NCBI GenBank assembly: GCA_947167105.1
Contig: CAMVGU010000005.1
Coordinates: forward strand, 1-64,000
Length of the DNA: 64,000 nucleotides
Direction: 5' to 3'
Source of the DNA: an uncultured Selenomonas sp.
Lineage (GTDB): Bacteria; Bacillota; Negativicutes; Selenomonadales; Selenomonadaceae
The notes under the pieces are model-generated. The model was given only the letters and a program-made list of their open reading frames with translations. It ran no database searches and was not told where the DNA came from. Numbering within the stretch: position 1 is the stretch's first letter; every line of letters begins with the position of its first letter. Positions 23,000-32,188 of this stretch are shown in pieces. The position numbers and the translations under genes are program-made.

Positions 23000-24820
23000 A
23001 TGCAGCAGGAAAGTGGCCTTATCTATACCGACGATAACTGTGTCGGCTGCAGCAAGTGCATAAGGGCCTGCATAGCACCGGGCGCCAGTGTCTCCAGGGC
23101 CTTGGGGGGACAGATCAGGACTTATGTGGACGGTGTGAAGTGCATAAGCTGCGGTGCGTGCCTGAGTGCGTGCCAGCACGGCGCGAGGCAGTATGTGGAT
23201 GATACAGATGCCTTCCTGGCTGCCCTGGAGGGGGGAGAGGCCATAACCCTCCTGGTTGCTCCTTCCTTCCGCGCAAATTACCCGACAGAGTATGCCCGGG
23301 TTCTCACGCTGCTGAAAGGCCTGGGCCTGCGCCTTATTCTGCCTGTTTCCTTTGGTGCGGATATCTGCACCTGGGCCTATATCCGGCAGATGCAGGCCGG
23401 GGAGAAGCAAAACTTCATCTCCACCACCTGCCCGGTTATTGTGAACTATGTGGAATACTATCTCCCGGAGCTGGTTTCGCACCTGATGCCGGTGAAAAGT
23501 CCCCTGATGTGCCTGGCCACGTACTGCCGCAAAGAGCTGGGCCTGACGGAGGATTTCGCCTTTCTGGGGCCTTGCATCGGGAAAAAGACAGAGATGAGCC
23601 GCAGCGGGAATGAAGGGCTTGTCCGGTATAACGTCACTTTCGCCCATTTGCTGGAAAGGCTGCGCGCTCATCCGGGACTGCCCGCTGCGGCCCTGCCCGA
23701 TGAGGAACTCTTTGGGAGCATTCCCGCCCCACGGGGCACTGACACCGTGCCGGGGCTGGGGAGTTTTTACCCTGCGCCGGGGGGGCTGGGGGAAAATCTT
23801 CGCTGGTTCCTGGGTGACGAGTGGCCTGTGCGCCAGGTGGAAGGAGTGGCCGCCAGTTGCAGATGGCTGAGGCGCAATGCAGGGAAAATCGCCTCGAACC
23901 AGGAAGGCTTTGCCTTGATAGATATACTGAACTGCGAAATGGGCTGCCTGGAAGGCCCGGCGGCAGAAAAAAATAATTTTGATGTGGATGAAAGCCTGAT
24001 ACGCCTCATGGAGATCAGGAACGGGGCTAAACTTGCCTCTAAGCAGAGTGCCTGGGGTAAAGATTTGACACCTGCCCAGCGCCTGGAGCGGCTGGAGGCT
24101 CAGTTTGCCCACCTTGACCCCAGCGACTACGCTCACCAGTACATGAACCGCTCGACCCGGCGCAAGCTTCGTATCCCAGGGGAGGAGGAGCTGAACCGTA
24201 TCTTCAATGAAATGTACAAGACCAGCAAGGCGTCCCGGAACATCAACTGCGCCTTCTGCGGCTACGAATCCTGCCGGGAGATGGCAGTGAGTATTGCCAA
24301 CGGCTTTAACGACAAGCGGAGCTGCATCCACTACCTGAAAGATGAGGCAGTGCGGATTGAGCGCATGAGCTTCCGCGACAGCCTTACAGGCGTGATGAAC
24401 CGCAACGCCTATGAAGAAATGATGGAGCAAAAAATCATTCCCCGGCCCTCGGTGGGGCTTATAGTCTGCGACCTTAACGGGCTGAAGGCTGTCAATGACA
24501 ATGAGGGCCATGCCGCCGGCGACCGCCTCATCATTGCCGGGGCACGCTGCCTCTCAGATATTTTCGGCGTAAGCAATGTCTACCGCATCGGCGGCGACGA
24601 ATTCCTGGTGCTGGTGCAGGATGCCGGGGAGGAGGAAATTCTGGAGGCAATGGACAGACTGCATGCCCTGATGGCGGAGCGTGCCGTCAGCATGGCAACA
24701 GGCTTTGCCATAGGAACCCCCGGCCAGTCCATAGATGGGCTGATGAAGGTGGCGGATGCCATGATGTACGAGGACAAGCTGGGATATTATGAGCGCACTG
24801 GGAAAAAACGCAGGGAATAA
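23000..24820 (+). CDS. [FeFe]-hydrogenase-like sensor fused to a diguanylate cyclase
   Basis: A 606-residue soluble protein. Residues 1-65 are a two-cluster ferredoxin domain (CVGCSKCIRAC and CISCGACLSAC). Residues about 70-370 are an H-cluster domain with all four cluster cysteines: STTCPVI (about 143), GPCIGKKTE (about 192), and NCEMGC (about 312 and 316). The catalytic hydrogenase Cys that precedes the L1 ligand is Thr here (TTCP instead of CCP), as in sensory HydS proteins. Next comes a CAFCGYESC Fe-S domain (about 416) and a GGDEF domain with intact GGDEF (about 530). No canonical RxxD inhibition site precedes it. I infer a H2- or redox-responsive c-di-GMP synthase. GGAGGTG precedes the ATG at 23000. 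Confidence 0.9.
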   Translation: MQQESGLIYTDDNCVGCSKCIRACIAPGASVSRALGGQIRTYVDGVKCISCGACLSACQHGARQYVDDTDAFLAALEGGEAITLLVAPSFRANYPTEYARVLTLLKGLGLRLILPVSFGADICTWAYIRQMQAGEKQNFISTTCPVIVNYVEYYLPELVSHLMPVKSPLMCLATYCRKELGLTEDFAFLGPCIGKKTEMSRSGNEGLVRYNVTFAHLLERLRAHPGLPAAALPDEELFGSIPAPRGTDTVPGLGSFYPAPGGLGENLRWFLGDEWPVRQVEGVAASCRWLRRNAGKIASNQEGFALIDILNCEMGCLEGPAAEKNNFDVDESLIRLMEIRNGAKLASKQSAWGKDLTPAQRLERLEAQFAHLDPSDYAHQYMNRSTRRKLRIPGEEELNRIFNEMYKTSKASRNINCAFCGYESCREMAVSIANGFNDKRSCIHYLKDEAVRIERMSFRDSLTGVMNRNAYEEMMEQKIIPRPSVGLIVCDLNGLKAVNDNEGHAAGDRLIIAGARCLSDIFGVSNVYRIGGDEFLVLVQDAGEEEILEAMDRLHALMAERAVSMATGFAIGTPGQSIDGLMKVADAMMYEDKLGYYERTGKKRRE

Positions 24821-24847
24821 TTTAAGCCGGGAGAGGGTCATAAGACA

Positions 24848-25339
24848 ATGAAGCCTAAAAGCAATCTCACCACCCTTTGCTATATCGAGCGTGAAGGCAA
24901 GTATCTGATGATGCATCGCGTGAAGAAGGAGCATGACATCAATAAGGATAAATGGGTCGGCATTGGGGGGCATTTTGAGGAGAACGAATCACCGGAGGAG
25001 TGCCTGCTGCGGGAGGTAAGGGAGGAAACGGGCCTGGTGCTTGATCGTTTCCGTATGCGTGGTATTATCACCTTCATCTCTGACCGGTGGCAGACAGAAT
25101 ACATGTTCCTCTATACGGCAGACCAGTTTCACGGGGAGCTGCACGGCTGTGACGAGGGCACATTGGAATGGGTTGCGAAGCAGGCGGTTTATGGGCTGCC
25201 CCTCTGGGAGGGGGACAAGATATTTTTTCGGCTGCTGGAGGAGGAACGTCCTTGTTTTTCGCTGAAGCTCAAATATGAGGGCGAGAGACTGGCTGAGAAA
25301 GTCCTTGATGGCTGCAAGCTGGAATCTTGGCATATCTGA
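24848..25339 (+). CDS. NUDIX hydrolase (MutT/8-oxo-dGTPase type)
   Basis: A 163-residue NUDIX enzyme. The Nudix box is intact: GGHFEENESPEEC then LLREVREETGL, giving G-x5-E-x7-REUxEExGU. Family members hydrolyse nucleoside diphosphates linked to another moiety; resemblance to MutT/YjhB-like proteins suggests oxidised nucleotides, but the substrate is not certain. It follows the hydrogenase-like sensor by 27 nt and precedes the MATE gene by 51 nt, so a shared transcript is likely. Confidence 0.9.
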   Translation: MKPKSNLTTLCYIEREGKYLMMHRVKKEHDINKDKWVGIGGHFEENESPEECLLREVREETGLVLDRFRMRGIITFISDRWQTEYMFLYTADQFHGELHGCDEGTLEWVAKQAVYGLPLWEGDKIFFRLLEEERPCFSLKLKYEGERLAEKVLDGCKLESWHI

Positions 25340-25390
25340 AAATAGTAAGGAATACGCCGAAAAACATAAAAGAGAAGGTAGTGTCAACGA

Positions 25391-27145
25391 ATGAAAAATG
25401 CTCCTTTCCACCGTTCATATCAAATTCTAGCGAAAAAATTCCTGCAATATCTCTTTCCCTCCCTGCTGACCACCATTGCCCTGTCCCTCAATGAGTTTGT
25501 GGACAGTATGCTGGTGGCTAATCTCCTGGGCAGCCACGCCATGGCTGTCGTGAACCTGGGATTTCCCGTAATGCTCCTGATGGCGACCATCTATACTCTG
25601 CTTGGGGTAGGTGGCTCCACACTCTACGCCGTGGCCTTGGGCGAGCGCAGGCCGGAAAGGGCGGGGAAAATTCTTTGCCTGTCCCTGCTGGCGGCTGGCG
25701 CCCTGGGCTGCACAGTGATGGCGGTCGGCCTTTTTTGGCCGGAGCTCGTGATTCCCATCCTCTGCCAGGACAGCAACCTTGCAGAGGATTTCTCGGTATA
25801 TTTCCACGTCCTGGCCCTGTCGGCGCCGCTTCTTTCGCTGGTGCTGACCTTCGTGGCGTTCCTGCCGCCCAGCGGCGTGCCGCAGTTGGCCACTGCCGTC
25901 AATATCGTGGCTAATGTGGTCAATCTCCTGATGGATTACATTTACATCACCTGTTTACACATGGGAGCGGAAGGAGCTGCCTGGGCTACCCTGACCGGGT
26001 ATCTGGCTGGAATTCTTTTGATTCCCGTTATTCTTTTCCTGAAGGGCAGGGCGGATATACGCTATGCTCCCGTCAGCCTGAAGGATCTGTCCCTTTTGCG
26101 GGAGTGTGTAGATACCGGCGGCGCAGCAGCCATGACCCAGTTTGGTTTCGCCGTCAAATTTGCCGCCTGCAATGCCCTGGCGACGCTGTACGGGGGAACC
26201 TCCGGGGTGGTGGCTTTTTCCTTTTGCTTGCAGGCGTTTTCCCTGGTATCGGTTTTCTATGGGGGCATCGTCAGCGCAGCAATGCCCCTTCTGGCTGTTC
26301 TTCACGGACAGAGGGATTTTTCCGGCGCCCAGTACATACTGAAAAAGGCACTGCGATACAGTGTGGTGAGCGTTGCTGTCTTCGTTGCCTGGTTTGAGAT
26401 AGCTCCTGAACAGGCGGCAGGCATTTACGATATTGTCGAGCCGGAGGAAGTGGCTTTGGCTGCTTTGGGGCTTCGCATTTTTGCTCTTTGCTTCCTTTTC
26501 CGCTGCGTCTGCATTGTCTTCATGTACTATCTGCAAGTCCTGGGAGAGAAACGCTACGCTATGGCCGTGAGCCTGTTTGACGGCTTTGCGGGGCTCGTCC
26601 CCATGGCCTATCTGCTTTGCAGCTTCATGGGGCTCGATGGGCTTTGGTGGGCACATCCCCTGAATGCAGTCCTGCTGCTTGCGGGTATCCTGCTCTATAA
26701 CCGCAGGCTGTCCGGGGAACGCTATAAGGGACTTTTGCTGGCAGAGCGGGAGGATACCGCCCTGCGCACCTGGGAATTCACCATGGACGGGGATATGACG
26801 AACGCCACCCGCATTTCCGGGCAAATCATCGCAATCTGTGAGGCTTCCGGCCTGGAGCCGGTAAAGGCGAAAACAGTGGGCCTGATGCTGGAGGAAATGG
26901 CCATATACAACAAGGGGCATCTTAAAATTGTGGAGGACTACGATGTTCTTTTGCATCTGTACGATGACCACATGGAAATCGACTTCCGCAGCCTGGGGGA
27001 TTCTTGCAATCCGTTGCAGGATTCGGAACTTGATGAGGAGTGCAACATTGCCGTTTTGCGGCGTGCGTCTTCGGCGCTGGACTATGACTATGTCCTGGGC
27101 ATGAACAGCACTCATATTGTGATAAATCTGGACAGGAAAGGATGA
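25391..27145 (+). CDS. MATE-family efflux transporter with C-terminal ATPase-like domain
   Basis: A 584-residue protein. Residues 1-445 are a MATE transporter with 12 hydrophobic segments and the two-fold pattern of the family (NEFVDSMLVANLLGSHAMAV near the start, MDYIYITCLHMGAEGAAWAT in the middle). Residues about 450-584 form a soluble domain like a histidine-kinase/anti-sigma ATPase (GLMLEEMAIYN with an N-box-like EEM...N, then DDHMEIDFRSLGDSCNP). The tail may sense nucleotide or bind a partner; its role is unknown. It ends 6 nt before the ATP-grasp gene, so exporter and ligase are made together. Confidence 0.88.
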   Translation: MKNAPFHRSYQILAKKFLQYLFPSLLTTIALSLNEFVDSMLVANLLGSHAMAVVNLGFPVMLLMATIYTLLGVGGSTLYAVALGERRPERAGKILCLSLLAAGALGCTVMAVGLFWPELVIPILCQDSNLAEDFSVYFHVLALSAPLLSLVLTFVAFLPPSGVPQLATAVNIVANVVNLLMDYIYITCLHMGAEGAAWATLTGYLAGILLIPVILFLKGRADIRYAPVSLKDLSLLRECVDTGGAAAMTQFGFAVKFAACNALATLYGGTSGVVAFSFCLQAFSLVSVFYGGIVSAAMPLLAVLHGQRDFSGAQYILKKALRYSVVSVAVFVAWFEIAPEQAAGIYDIVEPEEVALAALGLRIFALCFLFRCVCIVFMYYLQVLGEKRYAMAVSLFDGFAGLVPMAYLLCSFMGLDGLWWAHPLNAVLLLAGILLYNRRLSGERYKGLLLAEREDTALRTWEFTMDGDMTNATRISGQIIAICEASGLEPVKAKTVGLMLEEMAIYNKGHLKIVEDYDVLLHLYDDHMEIDFRSLGDSCNPLQDSELDEECNIAVLRRASSALDYDYVLGMNSTHIVINLDRKG

Positions 27146-27151
27146 GCTGGT

Positions 27152-28858
27152 ATGAAGAAAAAGATTCTTGTAGTGGAGTGTATGTCCACAGGTGTGAACT
27201 ACATAGAGGACATTATCAAGCGGGGCTACGAGCCGGTGGTGGTGGAGGGGCATGTGGCCCTGTCAGAGGAATATGCGGCACAGATTAAAGAGGATCGCAG
27301 GCAGATCCGCGCAAGGCTCTCCTCAAGGGTTCGCTACATCGACGAAAATCCCGATTATCAGGAAGTCCTGCGGCAGGCAAGGGAGGTTAATCCCGTCCAT
27401 GTGGTTGCCGGCAGCGAGTTCGGTGTTTCGCTGGCAGTGCGCCTGGCCCACGATTTGAAACTGCGGGGGAATCCCCTTGGCATTCTTGATGCCATGACCC
27501 AAAAGGACGCCATGCACGAGGCACTAAGTCGCGCCGGAATCCGTTACATCCGGGGCAGGGTCGTTCACTCCGTGGAGGAGGCAGTAGAGTGCTATGACGA
27601 GTTTGGCGAAAAGGGCGTGGTGGTGAAATTTACCCGAAGCGCGGCAACCGTGGGACTTACTATGTGTAACAGCCGCGAGGAAATGGTAGCTGCTGTCCGC
27701 AATGGCCTGGGAAAGTCCTTCGGAACCGTGGATGAAAAAAGCGAGCTTTTGGTGCAGGAGCGCATTCATGGCAAGGAATACATTGTCAACACCGTGTCCT
27801 GCCAGGGAGAGCATCGCATGGTTTCCATATGGGCCTACGACAAGGTCAGGCTTCCCAACGGAACGAACGCGTACAATTATGGTGAAACCGTCACGGAGCT
27901 TGGCGTAGGCCATTCCCAGCTCATACGCTACGCCTTCGATGTGCTGGAGGCCATAGGCATTCAGTACGGCCCTGTGCACGGGGAATACATGGTAGACGAA
28001 AAAGGCCCCGTGCTGATCGAGGTGAACTGCCGTCCCATGGGGGGCAACATGCCACGGGAATTTTTGGACGCGATCTTTGAGCAGCATGAGACGGACAGCG
28101 CACTTGATGCCTATATAGACCCCAAGCGGTTTCTGCGGCAGAAAAGCCTGCCCTACCGCCCCAGGCGCAAGGGCGCCCTCAAAGTATTCATCCTGCCGGA
28201 AGACGTAGACCTTACTTCCGCTCCCGTTATGCCTATCTGCCGTCAACTGCGGAGTTTCTACTCGGCCTCCTTTGACCGGGTGGGCAAGGGAGATGGTTTC
28301 ATGCAGGAGACCAGCAACCTTGAAACCTCCGGCGGCTATCTGTACTTGCTGCACGAGGACGAGCAAGTGGTGAAGCAGGATCTGGAGCTGCTGCACGCGC
28401 TGGAAATGCAATTCCCTCAAATCCTTTTTAACGACCACAAAAAATTATCGGTGCAGCCCAAGGGAAAAGCGGATGTTCCGGGCATCATGCGGGAAATGGA
28501 GCTTTTGGGCAGTACCCTTGTATTTTCTGATAACAGGTCGGAGGAGGAGGGCGTTATCCTGGTGAACCGGGACACCCTCAAGTCGGCCGATGACGGCTTT
28601 GACCAGGGCATACTGGATATAGCTGACCCGGTCAACTTCATCGACATAGAGAGCATAGTGCAGCAATTTTTCCTGTTTTTCCGCAAGATACGCCAGGGCG
28701 GGCGGATCATCGTGCCGGAAACCACTTATCGCCATCTGCCCTACGGCATGGACGGCATCGACATCATAGCCAGAGTCGCCGGCCTTGTTATAGAGGTTCC
28801 GAATTCCGGCTCCAGCCGCCTGGTGGTGGCGTCTGTTCCCGTCCTGCGCCGGATGTAA
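27152..28858 (+). CDS. ATP-grasp ligase, possible peptide or amino-acid ligase
   Basis: A 568-residue protein. It opens with a pre-ATP-grasp domain (ILVVECMSTGVNYIEDIIKRG). The ATP-grasp core spans about 120-310: GVVVKFTRSAATVGLT (phosphate and adenine loop), LLVQERIHGKEYIVN, and the metal-binding YMVDEKGPVLIEVNCRPMGG. The C-terminal 150 residues (VFSDNRSEEEGVILVNRD, then RQGGRIIVPETTYRH) look like a degenerate Rossmann or methyltransferase module. BacD-like ligases join amino acids, and the adjacent MATE exporter would fit secretion of a dipeptide-like product; both points are inference. It ends at a strong terminator. Confidence 0.85.
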   Translation: MKKKILVVECMSTGVNYIEDIIKRGYEPVVVEGHVALSEEYAAQIKEDRRQIRARLSSRVRYIDENPDYQEVLRQAREVNPVHVVAGSEFGVSLAVRLAHDLKLRGNPLGILDAMTQKDAMHEALSRAGIRYIRGRVVHSVEEAVECYDEFGEKGVVVKFTRSAATVGLTMCNSREEMVAAVRNGLGKSFGTVDEKSELLVQERIHGKEYIVNTVSCQGEHRMVSIWAYDKVRLPNGTNAYNYGETVTELGVGHSQLIRYAFDVLEAIGIQYGPVHGEYMVDEKGPVLIEVNCRPMGGNMPREFLDAIFEQHETDSALDAYIDPKRFLRQKSLPYRPRRKGALKVFILPEDVDLTSAPVMPICRQLRSFYSASFDRVGKGDGFMQETSNLETSGGYLYLLHEDEQVVKQDLELLHALEMQFPQILFNDHKKLSVQPKGKADVPGIMREMELLGSTLVFSDNRSEEEGVILVNRDTLKSADDGFDQGILDIADPVNFIDIESIVQQFFLFFRKIRQGGRIIVPETTYRHLPYGMDGIDIIARVAGLVIEVPNSGSSRLVVASVPVLRRM

Positions 28859-28883
28859 GTCTCAATCTATCCATTTCAGGGAA

Positions 28884-28929
28884 AAGGGACTGCCGTCTGA
28901 AGATGAAAGCCTTCAGGCGGCAGTCCCTT
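28884..28929. terminator. strong bidirectional terminator
   Basis: A 19-bp stem AAGGGACTGCCGTCTGAAG paired with CTTCAGGCGGCAGTCCCTT (one G-U pair) around an 8-nt loop, between convergent genes. The minus-strand gene's stop codon lies at its edge. Confidence 0.8.
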
Positions 28930-30610
28930 ACTCTGTCACTACCTTGTTGCGGCCGGTTCCCTTGGCCTGGTACAGGGCGTGGTCCGCCCGTTTTTGGAAG
29001 GCGGCCAGGCTGTCCTCCAGGCCGTGCCAGATGCTGATGCCTATGCTGCAGGTAATCTGTCGTTCGGGCAACAGTACGGCCAGGCAGAGATCGGCCCGTA
29101 TGGCATCGGCGAACTCTGCGGCCTCTGCCAGGGTGAAGCCCCGGCAGGTGACCATGAATTCCTCGCCGCCGTAGCGGATGAAGGTGTGCCGTGCGTCCAG
29201 ATGCCTGCGCACCAGGCCGGCAAAGCCTGTAAGCACCTGATCTCCGGCATCATGGCCGAAGGTATCGTTGATGCTCTTGAAATGATCCAGGTCAAACATC
29301 AGCAGGGCCAGGGGGGCACCTGTGGCGTTGGCAATTTCTGTTTCGTGTATCAGTGCGTCCTGAAGCTGCCCCCGGTTATAGCACTTGGTCAGGGCATCAA
29401 TCTGGGCAGATTCCCTGGCGGCGGCTACGCTGCGTTCCAGTGATGAGTTGATGATCCGCAGCCGCTGCCGCTCATTCAGGGCATGGCGCAGCAGCCAGAG
29501 GACGATAAGGGTCCACAGGCAGATAATCAGCGGCAGAATATGGACCCGTGCCAGGATTTCGGCGATTTGCAGCACCGGCAGCCCTGCGGCCGGCAGGATC
29601 AGGCTGCCGCAGATCTCGGAGCCGCTGCGGGACTCGATGTCCAGGCAAGCAGCTACGGCCAGGAGGGCAAACCAGCTGAAGAACAGATAGAATTCCAGCC
29701 AACTGTCCAGCAGGCGCTTGCCCATAAGCTCACCTACCAGTGCGGCCACCAGCACGCCGCTGCACAGGCAGGTGAGTATCAGCATCATGCGGGCGCGTTT
29801 GGGGGGCAGTGCTTCCTTAGCCGTGAGGATCAGCAGGATAGGCATCAGGTAGAAGGAAATCAGGCAGATTAAGTCACGGGTGGACATTTTGATGATGCCG
29901 GGTTCCTGGAAGGCGGCCACTCCTGTCACCAGCCAGGCGGAGAAGACCAGGAGGAACAGGGACAGGCGCAGGATAAAGCTGCGCTGCCTGGGCAGCAGTT
30001 GCCAGCAGGGCAGCAGGATCATAAGCAGCAGGGCGGACATGGGCAGCGCCAGCCATTTGAGCATATCATTCCGGAAGAGGCTGCCCACCTGCTGGTTGCT
30101 TTCGCCGATGCTGAGACCTTCTATCAGGCCCAGGCGGCGGGGGTGATCTGTGTAGAGATGAAAGGAGAGCTGCTTGCCCTGGTAATTGCGCGGCAGTTCC
30201 ACAAGATGCCATCTCAGGCCGTAGATATTCTGCTCCGAGCCGAAGGCACCGTAGCTGTAGATCAACTGGGCATTCATATAGACCCGGACAGCCTGTTCCA
30301 CAGTGGCAAAGGCAAGGGTAGGATGGTGGTAGGTGCTGTCTGTCGGCAAAATGGTGGTCAGCCAGAGGGTTGTCCTGCCTTCCGGTATGGGCAGGGAATA
30401 GGGGCGGGGGGCAGGAAGCCACTCCGGGTCATCGTAGGGCTTGACCGGGGTGATGAAAACGGGGCCGGCAATGGGGCGGCCGCTAACCTGCGGCAGTATG
30501 TACTTCCAGCCGCCGGACAGCGGCTCGGCGGCGCAGCAGGCCATGGGGCAGAGAAGCCCCTGCAAAAGCAGCAGGAGCAGGCAGAAAGCTGCCGCAAGAT
30601 TCCTTAGCAA
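28928..30610 (-). CDS. membrane diguanylate cyclase, 7TMR-DISM-like
   Basis: A 560-residue sensor. It has a signal peptide, an extracytoplasmic domain (about 28-190; a jelly-roll-like DISM extracellular region containing RTTLWLTTILP and LRWHLVELPRNYQGK), seven hydrophobic segments (about 195-375), a short coiled coil, and a GGDEF domain with active-site RYGGEEFMV (about 505) and LALLMFDLDHFKSINDTFGHDAGD. The residues at the usual I-site are DARH rather than RxxD, so product inhibition may be absent. The start is TTG at 30610 with AAAGGAGG 8 nt upstream. The gene lies 48 nt after the solute-binding protein gene, which may give it its ligand. Confidence 0.9.
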   Translation of the reverse strand: MLRNLAAAFCLLLLLLQGLLCPMACCAAEPLSGGWKYILPQVSGRPIAGPVFITPVKPYDDPEWLPAPRPYSLPIPEGRTTLWLTTILPTDSTYHHPTLAFATVEQAVRVYMNAQLIYSYGAFGSEQNIYGLRWHLVELPRNYQGKQLSFHLYTDHPRRLGLIEGLSIGESNQQVGSLFRNDMLKWLALPMSALLLMILLPCWQLLPRQRSFILRLSLFLLVFSAWLVTGVAAFQEPGIIKMSTRDLICLISFYLMPILLILTAKEALPPKRARMMLILTCLCSGVLVAALVGELMGKRLLDSWLEFYLFFSWFALLAVAACLDIESRSGSEICGSLILPAAGLPVLQIAEILARVHILPLIICLWTLIVLWLLRHALNERQRLRIINSSLERSVAAARESAQIDALTKCYNRGQLQDALIHETEIANATGAPLALLMFDLDHFKSINDTFGHDAGDQVLTGFAGLVRRHLDARHTFIRYGGEEFMVTCRGFTLAEAAEFADAIRADLCLAVLLPERQITCSIGISIWHGLEDSLAAFQKRADHALYQAKGTGRNKVVTE

Positions 30611-30658
30611 GCTGACCGCCTCCTTTGGGCATGTGCCGGATAGATCGGCGCATACGCC

Positions 30659-32041
30659 TTACTCAACGAAGGATTTATCCTGCAATTCAGGATGCTTGGA
30701 CCACACCGTCGCCAGGAAACGCTGCCAGGTCAGTGACCAGGAAGCCTGGCCCTGGAAATAGGGGATGCAGGCGGAATGGAAGGAATGGTGCATGCCCTGG
30801 TCGTAGGGGGTCATCTGCCAGGTGGGATCGGGCATGTCGTAAGCAGTGCGGAGCATCACAGGGTAGGGGTTCTGCCCTGCCAGGAAGGGCACGCTGAGGC
30901 TTGGATCAGCAGCACGCTTCGCCATAATCTGCTGGTTATTCACAAAATGGATCTGCTGCCCCGAGGTCATGGCCCAGGCTGTAGCATCGCTGCAGCAAAG
31001 GGTACGCATGATGTCAGCAATCAGTTCCCGATTGTCCGTACCCTTGGCGGCGCACAGCCAACTGCCTCCCCAGAAAAAAGGCTGGGGGGCCTCACATACG
31101 CCCCAGAGCCCGTAGGTGCCATTGCCCTTTTCCAGCCTGCCTCCCTGATCGAGGGGAGTACGGAGGGAAAGCCGCATGAAAGCCTCGTTGATGAGCCAGG
31201 CAGGGCCGAAGTAGCAGAAGGTGCGTCCATGCACGGCTTCACTCCAGCCGGAGGTCCACATCCTGTTGGGCAGCAGCTTTTTTTGCTCGGCAAAGCGGCG
31301 GGTCTGTTCAACCCACTGCTGTAAGGCGGGAGCCAGGGTAATTTCCTCCCCCTGCAGCCAGCCATGCTGGCGGTTGCTTGAGAACAGACGATAAGTGTCC
31401 TCATAGCCTGCCAGCATGGTGCCGCCGATCTCCTGCACCTTGCCGGCCAGCTCCTCGAAAGCCTGCCAGTCCTTTGTGGCGGCATGGACAGCAGCAGGGT
31501 CGTCCGTGCCCAGGATTTCAAGAGCCATGTCACGGCGGTAGAGCATTACCCCAGGCGTGGATTGCCAGGCAATGCCCCGCAGAATGCCGTCGCCGTCCCT
31601 GGCGGCCTGCAGAGTGTAGGGAAATTGCTCACGGAGGTCATCTTCTCCAATGCCCAATTCAGCTAAGGAGAGGGTGTACTTGTCGGAGCCTGTGTATTTT
31701 CTTACGTAATCTGCTTCTGCCAGGAAAAGGTCGATGCGTGCCGTTTGCTCAACGCTGTCCTGCTGGCTTAAGGCCTTGTCCAGTTCCATCTGATAGCCGT
31801 TGCCTATTTCCGGGGCAATGAACCAGTTCACCTGCACAGGGCCGATGCGCTGGGTTTCCGGGTCATAGGCGGGATAATACTCTGCCAGCAGCGCAGGAAA
31901 TGTCTCGTCCCAGCAATAGATGTTGAGAACCTGGCTTCCGGCAGCGCGCTCCTGCATGTACTGGACGAGCAGGCCGCAGGCCGCAAAGGCCAGCATCAAA
32001 AGCACGATGATCAGATTAGATTTTTGGAACTGATTATCCAT
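30659..32041 (-). CDS. extracellular solute-binding protein (family 1), membrane-anchored
   Basis: A 460-residue periplasmic binding protein. An uncleaved-looking N-terminal helix (NLIIVLLMLAFAACGLLV) is followed by the family-1 pattern: VLNIYCWDETFPALL, then GIAWQSTPGVMLYRRDM, and FFWGGSWLCAAKGTDN. Family members bind sugars or oligosaccharides. No ABC permease or ATPase gene is nearby, and the next gene in the same operon encodes a membrane diguanylate cyclase, so it may act as a ligand receptor for signalling rather than for uptake. Confidence 0.85.
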   Translation of the reverse strand: MDNQFQKSNLIIVLLMLAFAACGLLVQYMQERAAGSQVLNIYCWDETFPALLAEYYPAYDPETQRIGPVQVNWFIAPEIGNGYQMELDKALSQQDSVEQTARIDLFLAEADYVRKYTGSDKYTLSLAELGIGEDDLREQFPYTLQAARDGDGILRGIAWQSTPGVMLYRRDMALEILGTDDPAAVHAATKDWQAFEELAGKVQEIGGTMLAGYEDTYRLFSSNRQHGWLQGEEITLAPALQQWVEQTRRFAEQKKLLPNRMWTSGWSEAVHGRTFCYFGPAWLINEAFMRLSLRTPLDQGGRLEKGNGTYGLWGVCEAPQPFFWGGSWLCAAKGTDNRELIADIMRTLCCSDATAWAMTSGQQIHFVNNQQIMAKRAADPSLSVPFLAGQNPYPVMLRTAYDMPDPTWQMTPYDQGMHHSFHSACIPYFQGQASWSLTWQRFLATVWSKHPELQDKSFVE

Positions 32042-32146
32042 GCCGGGCGCCTGCCTTTCTCTTGGGAAGAGGAATTAATCAACGTTTCCCCAAGTTTTGA
32101 TTCGTGTATAACTTTCGTCAGCAAGGGCCTTCATTCCTGCCAGAAT

Positions 32147-32179
32147 ACAAAAATTGCGGGAGCGCAGCGGCGCTCCCGC
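32147..32179 (-). terminator. rho-independent terminator
   Basis: On the minus strand GCGGGAGCGC-CGCT-GCGCTCCCGC is followed by AATTTTTG. It lies 10 nt after the stop of the phosphoethanolamine transferase gene. The remaining interval to 32042 holds the promoter region of the solute-binding gene. Confidence 0.88.
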
Positions 32180-32188
32180 GAGGGAATC

